A stretch of DNA of 8,081 nt from an uncultured Micrococcales bacterium (GTDB lineage: Bacteria; Actinomycetota; Actinomycetes; Actinomycetales; Microbacteriaceae): positions 1 through 8,081 of the forward strand of contig CAIJJH010000082.1 in assembly GCA_903820955.1 (NCBI GenBank), written 5' to 3'. The translations under genes and the position numbers were made by a program. Below the pieces are notes generated by a model, which worked only from the letters and a program-made list of their open reading frames with translations, did no database searches and was not told where the DNA came from. Below, one piece after another: positions 1-7,058 of this stretch (position 1 is the first letter of the stretch; the number at the start of each line of letters is the position of its first letter).

Positions 1-449
<449 letters not shown>

Positions 450-469
450 TTAAGAGGTTTGTTTCGGTA

Positions 470-499
470 ATTCTACCCGTGATAACACCTTTGTTTCTA
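470..499 (-). promoter_or_regulatory. Probable guaB promoter
   Basis: On the minus strand a -10 box TAGAAT (475-470) is preceded after 18 bp by TAGAAA (499-494), which matches 4 of 6 positions of the sigma-70/SigA-type -35. It would start transcription about 28 nt before the guaB ATG. The -10 is good, the -35 weak. Confidence 0.4.
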
Positions 500-514
500 T
501 TCGGTAAAACCCCC

Positions 515-542
515 TTTAAGAGGTCTACATCTCTAGTAGGGT
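515..542 (+). promoter_or_regulatory. Weak candidate promoter for the liv operon
   Basis: TTTAAG (515-520) and TAGGGT (537-542) are separated by 16 bp, about 55 bp upstream of the livH start. Each box matches only about half of the consensus, though TAGGGT keeps the key T, A and final T. This is the best placed candidate I see for livHMGF, but it is a guess from consensus only. Confidence 0.22.
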
Positions 543-587
543 TCAATCTTGAAACAGCAATGGCGCGAATCGGCGTCATCGACAAAT

Positions 588-592
588 GGAGG
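588..592 (+). promoter_or_regulatory. Shine-Dalgarno deciding a TTG start for livH
   Basis: GGAGG lies 5 nt before the TTG at 598. The ATG at 586 overlaps this site and has no purine-rich sequence upstream of it, so the TTG is the better supported start. Confidence 0.7.
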
Positions 593-597
593 TTGGT

Positions 598-1923
598 TTG
601 AACCAGTCCATATCGGGTAGCGCAAGCCGCAAATGGCTAGGAATAGTTGTCCTTCTGTTCGCATTCCTAATCGGTGGTTCGACCGCCTTTGCAGCGACTC
701 CCACCCCTAGCCCAACCGGCGACGTCGCAACCACGTTTATCCTCGGCGGCAAGATTGCAGACTGTGGTGTCGGCATCCCCGGCATCAAGATCTCGGTTTC
801 AGGCCCAGGCGTCAACGTCAACCTGGTCACCGACAAAAAGGGCGTCTGGGAAGTCCAAACCCCGACCACAACCCGTTACCTAAAAGACAAGTTCACCGTA
901 ACGCTCGACAAGACCACCCTGCCAAAGGGTCGCGTTCTGATCGGCACCTCGACTCGCACGGTCGTGTTCAACATGGTCAACGCGGCGAGCGCCGCCTTCA
1001 AGCTGGTGCCGATCGACTGCGGCTCTAACTCGCCAAACCAACCAAAGGCTGCCGAAAACCCAATCGTGGTAGCTCTTTTCAACGGCATCAACTTCGGTCT
1101 GATGCTCGCCATGGCGGCCATCGGCCTCTCGCTGATTTACGGCACCACGGGCCTTAGCAACTTCGCCCACGGTGAAATGGTCTCGATCGGTGCACTTTCG
1201 ACCTGGGTCTTCAACCGGGTCTTGGGCTTAGACCTGATCCCCGCGGCCCTTCTCGCCATCTTGATCGTGACTGCGTTCGGTTATGCACAGGACGCGTTGA
1301 TTTGGCGTCCGTTGAGAAAGAAACGAATCGGCCTCACCCAGATGATGATCGTCTCGATTGGTCTCTCGATGGTGGTTCGTTACACACTGCAGATGATTTT
1401 TGGTGGCGACACCAAGGTGCTCACCCAGGGCGCAACCTGGAGCATTCTCGGAATCAGCATGCCTGCCGTGAACGTGATCTGCTCCGCACTCTCCGTGGTG
1501 GTTCTGGTTGCCTACAGCCTGTTCTTGACCAAGACTCGAATCGGTAAGGCGACCCGCGCAGTGAGCGACAACCCATCGCTCGCGGCATCGACCGGTATCG
1601 ATGTCGAAAGCATCATCAGAATCGTTTGGATCATCGCTGCCGTGCTAACCGGTATCGCGGGTGTGTTCATCGGCCTTTACGAACAAGCAGCCTGGGACAC
1701 CGGCTTCTGGAACCTACTCTTGATCTTCGCAGCGGTAACCCTCGGTGGCCTCGGAACCTCGGCGGGAGCCGCGGTTGGCGCGATGATTATCGGAATGTTG
1801 GTAGAACTCTCGACCCTGGTGATTCCGCCAGACCTGAAGGTCGCGGCGGCTCTGGTCGTCATGATCCTGGTCCTACTGGTGAAACCAGAGGGCGTTTTGG
1901 GCAAAAAGCAGAGAATCGGATAG
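598..1923 (+). CDS. livH: LivH-type branched-chain amino acid ABC permease with N-terminal extracytoplasmic domain
   Basis: This is the first permease subunit of a HAAT-family importer, in the cytoplasmic membrane. I start at TTG 598 (441 aa) because GGAGG sits 5 nt upstream; an in-frame ATG at 586 would add four residues. Residues 1-33 form a signal peptide: basic RK, a hydrophobic core, then STAFAA with likely cleavage near 32-33. Residues about 34-148 are a Pro/Thr-rich linker followed by a beta-rich domain resembling carboxypeptidase-regulatory/Ig-like folds (GVGIPGIKISVSG, TDKKGVWEV, LDKTTLPKG), with cysteines at 56 and 141 that could pair. From about 155 it is normal LivH: LIYGTTGLSNFAHGEM at 179-194, and the cytoplasmic coupling loop AVSDNPSLAASTGIDV near 321-336. 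The usual family length is about 290-310 aa, so the extra 150 or so residues are the oddity. The stop is 7 bp before livM. The permease call is firm; the exact substrate is inferred. Confidence 0.93.
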   Translation: MNQSISGSASRKWLGIVVLLFAFLIGGSTAFAATPTPSPTGDVATTFILGGKIADCGVGIPGIKISVSGPGVNVNLVTDKKGVWEVQTPTTTRYLKDKFTVTLDKTTLPKGRVLIGTSTRTVVFNMVNAASAAFKLVPIDCGSNSPNQPKAAENPIVVALFNGINFGLMLAMAAIGLSLIYGTTGLSNFAHGEMVSIGALSTWVFNRVLGLDLIPAALLAILIVTAFGYAQDALIWRPLRKKRIGLTQMMIVSIGLSMVVRYTLQMIFGGDTKVLTQGATWSILGISMPAVNVICSALSVVVLVAYSLFLTKTRIGKATRAVSDNPSLAASTGIDVESIIRIVWIIAAVLTGIAGVFIGLYEQAAWDTGFWNLLLIFAAVTLGGLGTSAGAAVGAMIIGMLVELSTLVIPPDLKVAAALVVMILVLLVKPEGVLGKKQRIG

Positions 1924-1930
1924 GTAACCA

Positions 1931-2905
1931 ATGGATCTCATTTTAGGTAACGCCATCAGCTGGCTCTTTCAGCCAATCACAGCCGCCTACGCTCTTGCGG
2001 CAATCGGTATCGCGCTGCACTTCGGTTTCACGGGTCTACTCAACTTCGGTCAGGCCGTATTCATGGCTGTCGGCGCCTACGGGTTCTCGATCTCGGTCAA
2101 GTTCTTCGGCCTAGGCTTCTGGCCAGCGGTTGGTGTAGCGGTTATCGCCTCAATTGCGATGGCGTTCCTGCTCGGAATACCAACGCTTCGGCTCAGAAGC
2201 GACTATCTGGCCATCGTGACTATCGCGGCGGCCGAAGTGTTCCGATTCATCGTCTCGACCACCTCGGCACAGCCGGTCACCGGTGGCCCTCAGGGCCTAA
2301 ACCAGTACTCGGATGGCTTCTACGCGATGAACCCGATTCCGGTCGGACATTACAAATTCTGGGTCTGGGATTTCAACCAGGACGATCTGTTTGCAATCGC
2401 AGTCTCGTGGGTAGTCGTAGTCTTCTTCGCAATCTTGCTCGCGATCTTGATTCGCAGCCCCTGGGGTCGTGTCATCAAGGGTATTCGCGAAGACGAAGAC
2501 GCAGTGCGCTCGCTCGGAAAGAACGTCTATTCATACAAGATGCAGTCGCTGGTCGTCGGTGGTCTCATGGGAACCTTTGCCGGAATCCTGTTCGTGCTGC
2601 CAACCTCGGTTCAGCCTGGAAACTACGGCACGACGCTCACCTTCTACATCTGGACGATCCTGCTTCTCGGTGGCGCCTCGACAGTAATCGGTTCGATCGT
2701 CGGCGCGATGATCTTCTGGTCACTGCTCTCGCTCACCGGCGATCTTCTGTCGACCGGAGTCGACAACGGAACCATCACGTTCCTGACCCAGAACCAGGTT
2801 GGTGCGATTCGCTTCATTCTGGTTGGTGTGGCTCTGATGCTTCTGGTCATCTTCCGTCCTCAAGGAATCTTCGGCAACAAGAAGGAGCTGTACTTCAATG
2901 CCTAG
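1931..2905 (+). CDS. livM: LivM-type branched-chain amino acid ABC permease
   Basis: This is the second membrane subunit of the importer, expected to pair with LivH to form the translocation path. The protein has 324 aa, normal for LivM, with many hydrophobic segments. The family hallmark LHFGFTGLLNFGQAVFMAVGAYG is at residues 29-51, followed by TLRLRSDYLAIVTIAAAEVFR at 85-105. The cytoplasmic ATPase-contact loop SPWGRVIKGIREDEDAVRSLG is at 176-196, and the C-terminal IFRPQGIFG at 307-315 is typical. The ATG is 7 bp after the livH stop, and an AGG in the end of livH serves as its ribosome site. The last 8 bp overlap livG, which suggests translational coupling. Nothing is unusual apart from the slightly long external loop around 115-150. 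Confidence 0.95.
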   Translation: MDLILGNAISWLFQPITAAYALAAIGIALHFGFTGLLNFGQAVFMAVGAYGFSISVKFFGLGFWPAVGVAVIASIAMAFLLGIPTLRLRSDYLAIVTIAAAEVFRFIVSTTSAQPVTGGPQGLNQYSDGFYAMNPIPVGHYKFWVWDFNQDDLFAIAVSWVVVVFFAILLAILIRSPWGRVIKGIREDEDAVRSLGKNVYSYKMQSLVVGGLMGTFAGILFVLPTSVQPGNYGTTLTFYIWTILLLGGASTVIGSIVGAMIFWSLLSLTGDLLSTGVDNGTITFLTQNQVGAIRFILVGVALMLLVIFRPQGIFGNKKELYFNA

Positions 2906-3746
2906 TCAAATCGCAATAGGCGCAGCGGTTCCCGGTTGCGCAAAGGTTGACCCGATACTCATCGCCGACAACGTTCGTCGTCAGTTCGGCGGAAACGTCG
3001 CGGTTGACGTCGAGCACGTCGAGATTCCACGCGGCCTAATCACCGCTCTGATTGGCCCTAACGGCGCCGGCAAGACCACGTTCTTCAACCTGCTAACCGG
3101 TTTCGATCAGCCGAACTCGGGTGACTGGACCTTCGACGGCGTGAAGCTCGCCGGCGTCCCAGCTTTTAAGGTCGCCAGAATGGGCATGGTTCGCACCTTC
3201 CAGCTAACCAAGTCGCTCAACATGATCACCGTCATGGAAAACATGCGCCTCGGTGCACAGAGGCAGCCGGGCGAAAGCCTGCTTCGCGCACTGATCAAAC
3301 CGCTTTGGAAGCGCAACGAAGAAGAGATCACGGCCAGAGCCGCAGAGCTGCTAACCCGATTCAAGCTAGACACCAAGAGCGATGACTTCGCAGCCAGCCT
3401 CTCGGGTGGCCAGCGCAAGCTTCTAGAGATGGCCCGCGCGCTGATGACTCAGCCTCGTCTGGTGATGCTCGACGAGCCAATGGCCGGCGTCAACCCTGCA
3501 CTCACCCAGAGCCTCCTTGAGCACATCAGAGGGCTCAAGAACGAGGGCATGACGGTTCTCTTCGTCGAGCACGACATGCACATGGTTCGCAATATCTCCG
3601 ACTGGGTCATCGTGATGGCCGAAGGCAAGATCGTTGCCGAAGGCCCGCCGAACGAGGTCATGAAGAACCCTGCCGTGATCGACGCCTACCTCGGCGCGCA
3701 CCACGACACCGACCTCGGCACCGACAAGCAAGCGAAAGGCAACTAA
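2898..3746 (+). CDS. livG: LivG-type ABC transporter ATP-binding protein
   Basis: This cytoplasmic ATPase powers the importer as a heterodimer with LivF. It has 282 aa. Walker A GPNGAGKTT is at 53-61, the Q-loop glutamine at 102 (RTFQLTKSL), the signature LSGGQ at 168-172, Walker B LVMLDEP at 188-194 and the switch histidine in VEHD at 225. All catalytic elements are intact. The long helical insert before the signature and the C-terminal BCA_ABC_TP_C-like end (EGPPNEVMKNPAVIDAYLG) are typical of LivG. The start ATG overlaps the end of livM by 8 bp and has a strong GAAGGAG 10 nt upstream, inside livM. About 15-18 residues before the first strand (ILIADNV) are longer than usual. There is a charged tail after the last domain helix. 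It overlaps livF by 1 bp (TAATG). Confidence 0.95.
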   Translation: MPSQIAIGAAVPGCAKVDPILIADNVRRQFGGNVAVDVEHVEIPRGLITALIGPNGAGKTTFFNLLTGFDQPNSGDWTFDGVKLAGVPAFKVARMGMVRTFQLTKSLNMITVMENMRLGAQRQPGESLLRALIKPLWKRNEEEITARAAELLTRFKLDTKSDDFAASLSGGQRKLLEMARALMTQPRLVMLDEPMAGVNPALTQSLLEHIRGLKNEGMTVLFVEHDMHMVRNISDWVIVMAEGKIVAEGPPNEVMKNPAVIDAYLGAHHDTDLGTDKQAKGN

Positions 3747-4480
3747 TGGCTAGCAACAACACCGTTGTCGAAACCAAGGGTCTCTACGCCGGCTACCTAC
3801 CGGGTGTCAACATCCTGAACGACTGCAACATCACGGTCAAGCAGGGCGAACTAATCGGAATCATCGGCCCTAACGGCGCCGGAAAATCCACCTTGCTCAA
3901 GGCCATCTTCGGTTTGGTAAACGTTCGCGAGGGCACGATCACGCTAAACGGTGAAGACATCACCGGGCTCAAGGCCAACAAACTTGTCGCCAAGGGAGTC
4001 GCGTTCGTGCCACAGAGCAACAACGTGTTCCCGAGCCTCACGATCGAAGAAAACCTCGAAATGGGTGTGTTTCAGACCCCGAAGCGCTTCAAAGAGCGTT
4101 TTGAGTTCGTCACCGACGTGTTCCCCGAACTACTCAAGCGCCGTGCCCAGCGCGCCGGCTCGCTTTCGGGCGGTGAGCGCCAGATGGTGGCGATGGCTCG
4201 CGCACTCATGGTCGACCCCAAGGTTCTGCTCCTAGACGAGCCCAGCGCCGGTCTCTCGCCTGTTCGACAAGACGAAGCCTTCCTACACGTTCGCAGCGTC
4301 AACGAGGCTGGTGTGACCGTAATCATGGTTGAGCAGAACGCTCGCCGCTGCCTGCAAATCTGCGACCGCGCCTATGTACTCGACCAGGGCAAGGACGCCT
4401 ACACCGGAACCGGCCGCGAGCTACTAGCCGACCCTAAGATGGTTGAGCTCTACCTCGGCAACCTAGCCGAACAAAAGTAG
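3746..4480 (+). CDS. livF: LivF-type ABC transporter ATP-binding protein
   Basis: This is the second ATPase of the importer, 244 aa, the normal LivF size. Walker A GPNGAGKST is at 41-49, the Q-loop at Q90 (AFVPQSNNVFPSLT), the signature LSGGE at 140-144 and Walker B LLLDEP at 161-166. The switch position is glutamine (VEQNA, Q197) rather than histidine; this is normal in LivF proteins and not a defect. The end YLGNLAEQK resembles the usual LivF tail. The start ATG shares its A with the livG stop, and GAAAGG lies 6 nt upstream. This is the last gene of the operon; the stop is followed within about 20 bp by a strong terminator hairpin. Confidence 0.95.
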   Translation: MASNNTVVETKGLYAGYLPGVNILNDCNITVKQGELIGIIGPNGAGKSTLLKAIFGLVNVREGTITLNGEDITGLKANKLVAKGVAFVPQSNNVFPSLTIEENLEMGVFQTPKRFKERFEFVTDVFPELLKRRAQRAGSLSGGERQMVAMARALMVDPKVLLLDEPSAGLSPVRQDEAFLHVRSVNEAGVTVIMVEQNARRCLQICDRAYVLDQGKDAYTGTGRELLADPKMVELYLGNLAEQK

Positions 4481-4501
4481 CCAAGTTTCCTTAAAGGGTA
4501 A

Positions 4502-4539
4502 AAGAGAATCCCCCAGCCTTTCGGCTGGGGGATTCTCTT
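4502..4539. terminator. Bidirectional intrinsic terminator between livF and livK
   Basis: A perfect 17-bp stem (4502-4518 with 4523-4539) closes on a TTTC tetraloop. Read on the minus strand it is followed by a TTTT-containing tract; read on the plus strand it is followed by a short TTGTC. It sits between the two convergent stop codons, 21 bp from livF and 16 bp from livK, so it can end both transcripts, probably better on the livK side. Confidence 0.92.
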
Positions 4540-4555
4540 GTCAGGAGATTAGCGA

Positions 4556-5821
4556 TTAGCCAATCTTTCCGTATACCTGGTCCTGAGCGGTGTTGTTGTT
4601 GTTGGTGCCGAAGATGTACGTAGCTACGTAAGCCTCGGTTGGGTCACCATTAGCGTCCCACGTGATCGGGCCAGAGACACCATCAAAGTCGATGTCCTTG
4701 CCAGCCTTGATCAAGTCAAGAGCCTTCTTGTAGCCGCCAGCCTTCGAGAAGTCAACCTTGGTTCCGCCCTTAGAGACGTCGACCATGTACTTCTTGATGG
4801 TTGCACCGGTTACGTCTTCACCGTTCTGTACTGCAACATCTGCAGCAAGAGCGATCAACATGGTGGCGTCGTATGACTCAGCAGCGTAGGCAAAAACGGT
4901 GAGGCTCTTGTTTACGGTTGCTAGGCGAGTCTTGAAGGCGTCGTTGGCGATAACACCAGGGATGGTTCCCTGAGCGCCAGCGATGTTGAAGTCTGTGAAG
5001 TCCTTCGAGAAGTCGGCGGTGTTTCCGTCAACTAGGTAAAGCGCGGTTGCGTCCCAGCCCTTGGTCTTTACAAGGTAAGGAAGGATAACCTTTGCTTCGT
5101 CGAACGAGATCAGAGCGATAGCGTCAGGGTTTAGAGCGAGTAGCTTGTCAACCTGAGCGTTTGCGTTCTTGGTAGCAGCTGGGAAGACCTGGTTGCCAAC
5201 GACGGTTCCGCCCTGAGCAAGGATCGACTTAGCTGCGTTCTCCTCAAGACCGGTACCGTATGGGTCCTGCATGGTCAAGAAGCCAACCTTGGTGTGGCCG
5301 TCCTTGATGATGAGGTTACCTAGTACGCGTCCCTGAAGAACGTCTGATGGAGCGGTACGGAAGTAGAAACCGTTGTCCTTGTAGGTGCTTAGTACCGGAG
5401 CGGTGTTAGCAGGTGAAACCTGAACCATTCCGTCCTTTACAACCTGGTCGATGACCGAAAGGGTTACACCAGACGATGCAGCACCGACGAATGCATCAAT
5501 ACCGGCAGCGTTTAGAGCTGCTACCGACTGAGAAGCAATGTTGGTGGTGGTGTCGCCCGAGTCAGTGTGCTTGACAGATACGCAAGCGCCGCCAACTCCA
5601 CCGTTCTCGTTGATCTCCTTAACAGCAAGGTCTACACCTGCGATTTCTGGAGCTCCAAGGAACGCTAGGCTACCGGTGGTTGGAAGAAGGCTACCTAGCG
5701 AAAGCTTGGCGTCCTTGCAGTTTTTTGCATCAAAACTGGCTGCAGCGCAACCAGAGAGGACCAAAGCGGCGGCTGCAGCAGCAGCTACTAGGCCGAGTCC
5801 TCGCTTGAGGTTCTTGTTCAT
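4556..5821 (-). CDS. livK: Branched-chain amino acid ABC transporter substrate-binding lipoprotein
   Basis: This is the extracytoplasmic receptor (Peripla_BP_6 / type I periplasmic fold) expected to feed the LivHMGF core. I start at ATG 5821 (421 aa) because GGAG lies 5 nt upstream. A longer reading from GTG 5872 would add 17 residues that do not look like a signal peptide and has no ribosome site. Residues 1-24 are a lipoprotein signal peptide (KNLKRG, then an alanine-rich core) with lipobox LSGC and the lipidated cysteine at 25. Fold signatures: SLLPTTGSLAFLGAPEIAGV at 44-63, AVKEINENGGVGG at 66-78, VGAASSGVTLSVIDQVVKDG at 112-131, QVSPANTAPVLS at 134-145 and FRTAPSD at 154-160. The C-terminus has an asparagine run (NNNN). 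It is transcribed toward livF rather than with it. The ligand cannot be fixed from sequence; branched-chain amino acids are most likely, but related receptors bind other amino acids, amides or urea. Confidence 0.92.
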   Translation of the reverse strand: MNKNLKRGLGLVAAAAAAALVLSGCAAASFDAKNCKDAKLSLGSLLPTTGSLAFLGAPEIAGVDLAVKEINENGGVGGACVSVKHTDSGDTTTNIASQSVAALNAAGIDAFVGAASSGVTLSVIDQVVKDGMVQVSPANTAPVLSTYKDNGFYFRTAPSDVLQGRVLGNLIIKDGHTKVGFLTMQDPYGTGLEENAAKSILAQGGTVVGNQVFPAATKNANAQVDKLLALNPDAIALISFDEAKVILPYLVKTKGWDATALYLVDGNTADFSKDFTDFNIAGAQGTIPGVIANDAFKTRLATVNKSLTVFAYAAESYDATMLIALAADVAVQNGEDVTGATIKKYMVDVSKGGTKVDFSKAGGYKKALDLIKAGKDIDFDGVSGPITWDANGDPTEAYVATYIFGTNNNNTAQDQVYGKIG

Positions 5822-5826
5822 GTTTT

Positions 5827-5830
5827 CTCC
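5827..5830 (-). promoter_or_regulatory. Shine-Dalgarno deciding the livK start
   Basis: GGAG followed by AAAAC and then ATG at 5821. It fixes the start at the methionine just before the lipoprotein signal peptide. Confidence 0.8.
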
Positions 5831-5913
5831 GTTTCGAATGGAAGCGGGCACGAGAGGGAACTCCCGTACCACTAGGCAAAAGCATAGCCAGCCCAGCGAT
5901 TGCGCGCACCTCC

Positions 5914-5977
5914 GTTACGGCTTATGGCAACGAATTCACTACCCCGTAACCTGAACCTAAGTGGCATTTCGTTGCCA
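5914..5977 (-). repeat. Interleaved inverted repeats in the livK leader (possible pseudoknot)
   Basis: TGGCAACGAA (5925-5934) is the exact reverse complement of TTCGTTGCCA (5968-5977), a 10-bp match. GTTACGG (5914-5920) is the reverse complement of CCGTAAC (5944-5950), a 7-bp match. The two pairs are interleaved rather than nested, which is the topology of an H-type pseudoknot if transcribed. The repeats are seen directly; any RNA or operator function is inference. Confidence 0.5.
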
Positions 5978-6100
5978 AACGCCGAAAAACCTGCGAATTA
6001 CGCCGAAATCAACCAAGCAAGCACCGTTTTCCGCGAAAATTCAAGGCAAAAAACACGTGTAACAATCTTGTTTCGATACCGCCAACGGCTTGTTAACGAG

Positions 6101-6991
6101 CTATTTCGAACCCCTGCGCGAAGAAACCATGTCGACCGACAAAAACGCCAGAGCCAACCAAACCAAGCCGAAACCGAACCAGCGAGCCAACGGCATCGAC
6201 TCGTGAAAATAAAACAGCCCCAGGCTGAACTGGATGATCGGGGTCAGAAACTGCATGAACCCCACCCAACTCAAAGGCAGATGTTTGGCGGCAGAACCAA
6301 ACAAAATCAGCGGAATCGCCGTCAGCACACCAAAACCAACCAAACCGAACGAACCCCAAAAACCAGACGCACCGAACTGCGAACCCAGCGGCAAGAAAAA
6401 CACAAACTCGACCAGAGCAACCGGTAGCAAAAACCCTGACTCAAAGGCAAACGAGTTCAAAGCTGAAACCTTGCCGCCGAGCTTGTTCTTCGCCAAACCG
6501 TAAATGCCGAACGAGCCAGCCAGAATCAATGCGATCCAAGGCGGACGCCCGTAATCAAAAGTCAGAATCAAAACGGCAACGAACGCGACCCCAACCGCAA
6601 CCCACTGCCAAACCCGCAACCGCTCCCCGAGAAAAATCACCGCCAAGACAATCGTCACGATCGGGTTGATGAAATACCCCAGCGAAGACTCGACCACGTG
6701 CCCGGAGGCAATACCGATCACATACGCCTGCCAGTTGATCATGATGAACACCGCGGCCACCAGAATCCAAACCAAGGACGACCGAGAAGACAGAACCGAA
6801 CGAACCGAACCCCAGGAGCGATTAACGGTAATCAAAACCACCGCGGCCAAGAAGCCGAAGACCACTCGCCAAACAACTACCTCGACCGGGGTAGCAAAAC
6901 CCAAAGCAGAGATGATGATCGGGAACGAACCCCAAATCAAATACGCGGTCAACCCGTAGGTCAGACCCTTAGCCGTATTAGTTGAGCTCAC
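6101..6991 (-). CDS. rarD: RarD-type EamA/DMT family membrane transporter
   Basis: This is a polytopic inner-membrane protein of the drug/metabolite transporter superfamily, RarD branch. E. coli RarD was named for chloramphenicol sensitivity, but the natural substrate of the branch is not settled. It has 296 aa, normal length, with about ten hydrophobic helices and two EamA halves. RarD-like signatures: EVVVWRVVFGF at 37-47, INWQAYVIGIASGHVVESSLGYFINP at about 85-110 (read in two pieces), GERLRVWQW at 122-130, and TAIPLILFGSAAKHLPLSWVGF at about 224-245. The end RRGSK is a basic cytoplasmic tail. The start is GTG at 6991, the only start between the upstream in-frame stop (7003) and the first helix. 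There is no properly spaced ribosome site, so initiation may be weak or leaderless. It follows groES but is separated from it by a terminator. Confidence 0.88.
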   Translation of the reverse strand: MSSTNTAKGLTYGLTAYLIWGSFPIIISALGFATPVEVVVWRVVFGFLAAVVLITVNRSWGSVRSVLSSRSSLVWILVAAVFIMINWQAYVIGIASGHVVESSLGYFINPIVTIVLAVIFLGERLRVWQWVAVGVAFVAVLILTFDYGRPPWIALILAGSFGIYGLAKNKLGGKVSALNSFAFESGFLLPVALVEFVFFLPLGSQFGASGFWGSFGLVGFGVLTAIPLILFGSAAKHLPLSWVGFMQFLTPIIQFSLGLFYFHESMPLARWFGFGLVWLALAFLSVDMVSSRRGSK

Positions 6992-7014
6992 CCACCAACA
7001 CTAACCACAAAGAG

Positions 7015-7045
7015 AAACGCCCCGAGTCAAAGACCCGAGGCGCTC
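7015..7045 (-). terminator. Intrinsic terminator of groES
   Basis: As minus-strand RNA the arms 7042-7032 and 7028-7018 form an 11-bp stem with two G-U wobbles around a UUU loop, extendable by three weaker pairs to 7045/7015. It is followed by a UUUCUCUUU tract. In plus-strand RNA the two wobbles become A-C mismatches, so it works in the groES direction only. Confidence 0.85.
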
Positions 7046-7058
7046 TCGCTAAAACGCT

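Larger units (their letters stand above)
5822..6100. other. Gene-free region upstream of livK
   Basis: These 279 bp separate the rarD stop from the livK start, both on the minus strand. They contain the livK ribosome site (5827-5830), interleaved inverted repeats (5914-5977), and a purine-rich GGAGGT (minus, 5913-5908) with no start codon at usable spacing. A run of six T (minus) near 6053-6048 follows the palindrome ACACGTGT, but there is no good stem, so I do not call it a rarD terminator. I found no convincing -35/-10 pair, although livK must have a promoter here or be read through from rarD. Confidence 0.6.

Noticed and set aside
4332..4340. Glutamine instead of histidine at the LivF switch position
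   Set aside because: It looks like a lost catalytic residue, but VEQNA is the normal LivF form; LivG in the same operon keeps the histidine.
5745..5800. Repetitive gcggcggctgcagcagcag-like tract in livK
   Set aside because: It encodes the alanine-rich hydrophobic core of the lipoprotein signal peptide; codon repetition explains it.
5822..5872. A 17-residue N-terminal extension of livK from GTG 5872
   Set aside because: There is no ribosome site before it, the extra residues would spoil a standard lipoprotein signal peptide, and GGAG sits correctly before ATG 5821.
5908..5913. GGAGGT on the minus strand as the ribosome site of a small leader gene
   Set aside because: No ATG, GTG or TTG follows at 4-12 nt; the nearest ATG (5885) is 22 nt away.
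6048..6075. Possible rarD terminator (six-T run after ACACGTGT on the minus strand)
   Set aside because: No stem longer than about 4 bp with a workable loop precedes the T run.
6101..6991. Strong A+C bias on the plus strand and several open frames there
   Set aside because: This is the complement of a hydrophobic membrane protein (Phe, Leu, Val and Trp codons) on the minus strand; the open plus-strand frames have low-complexity Thr/Pro/Lys/Gln content and no domain pattern.
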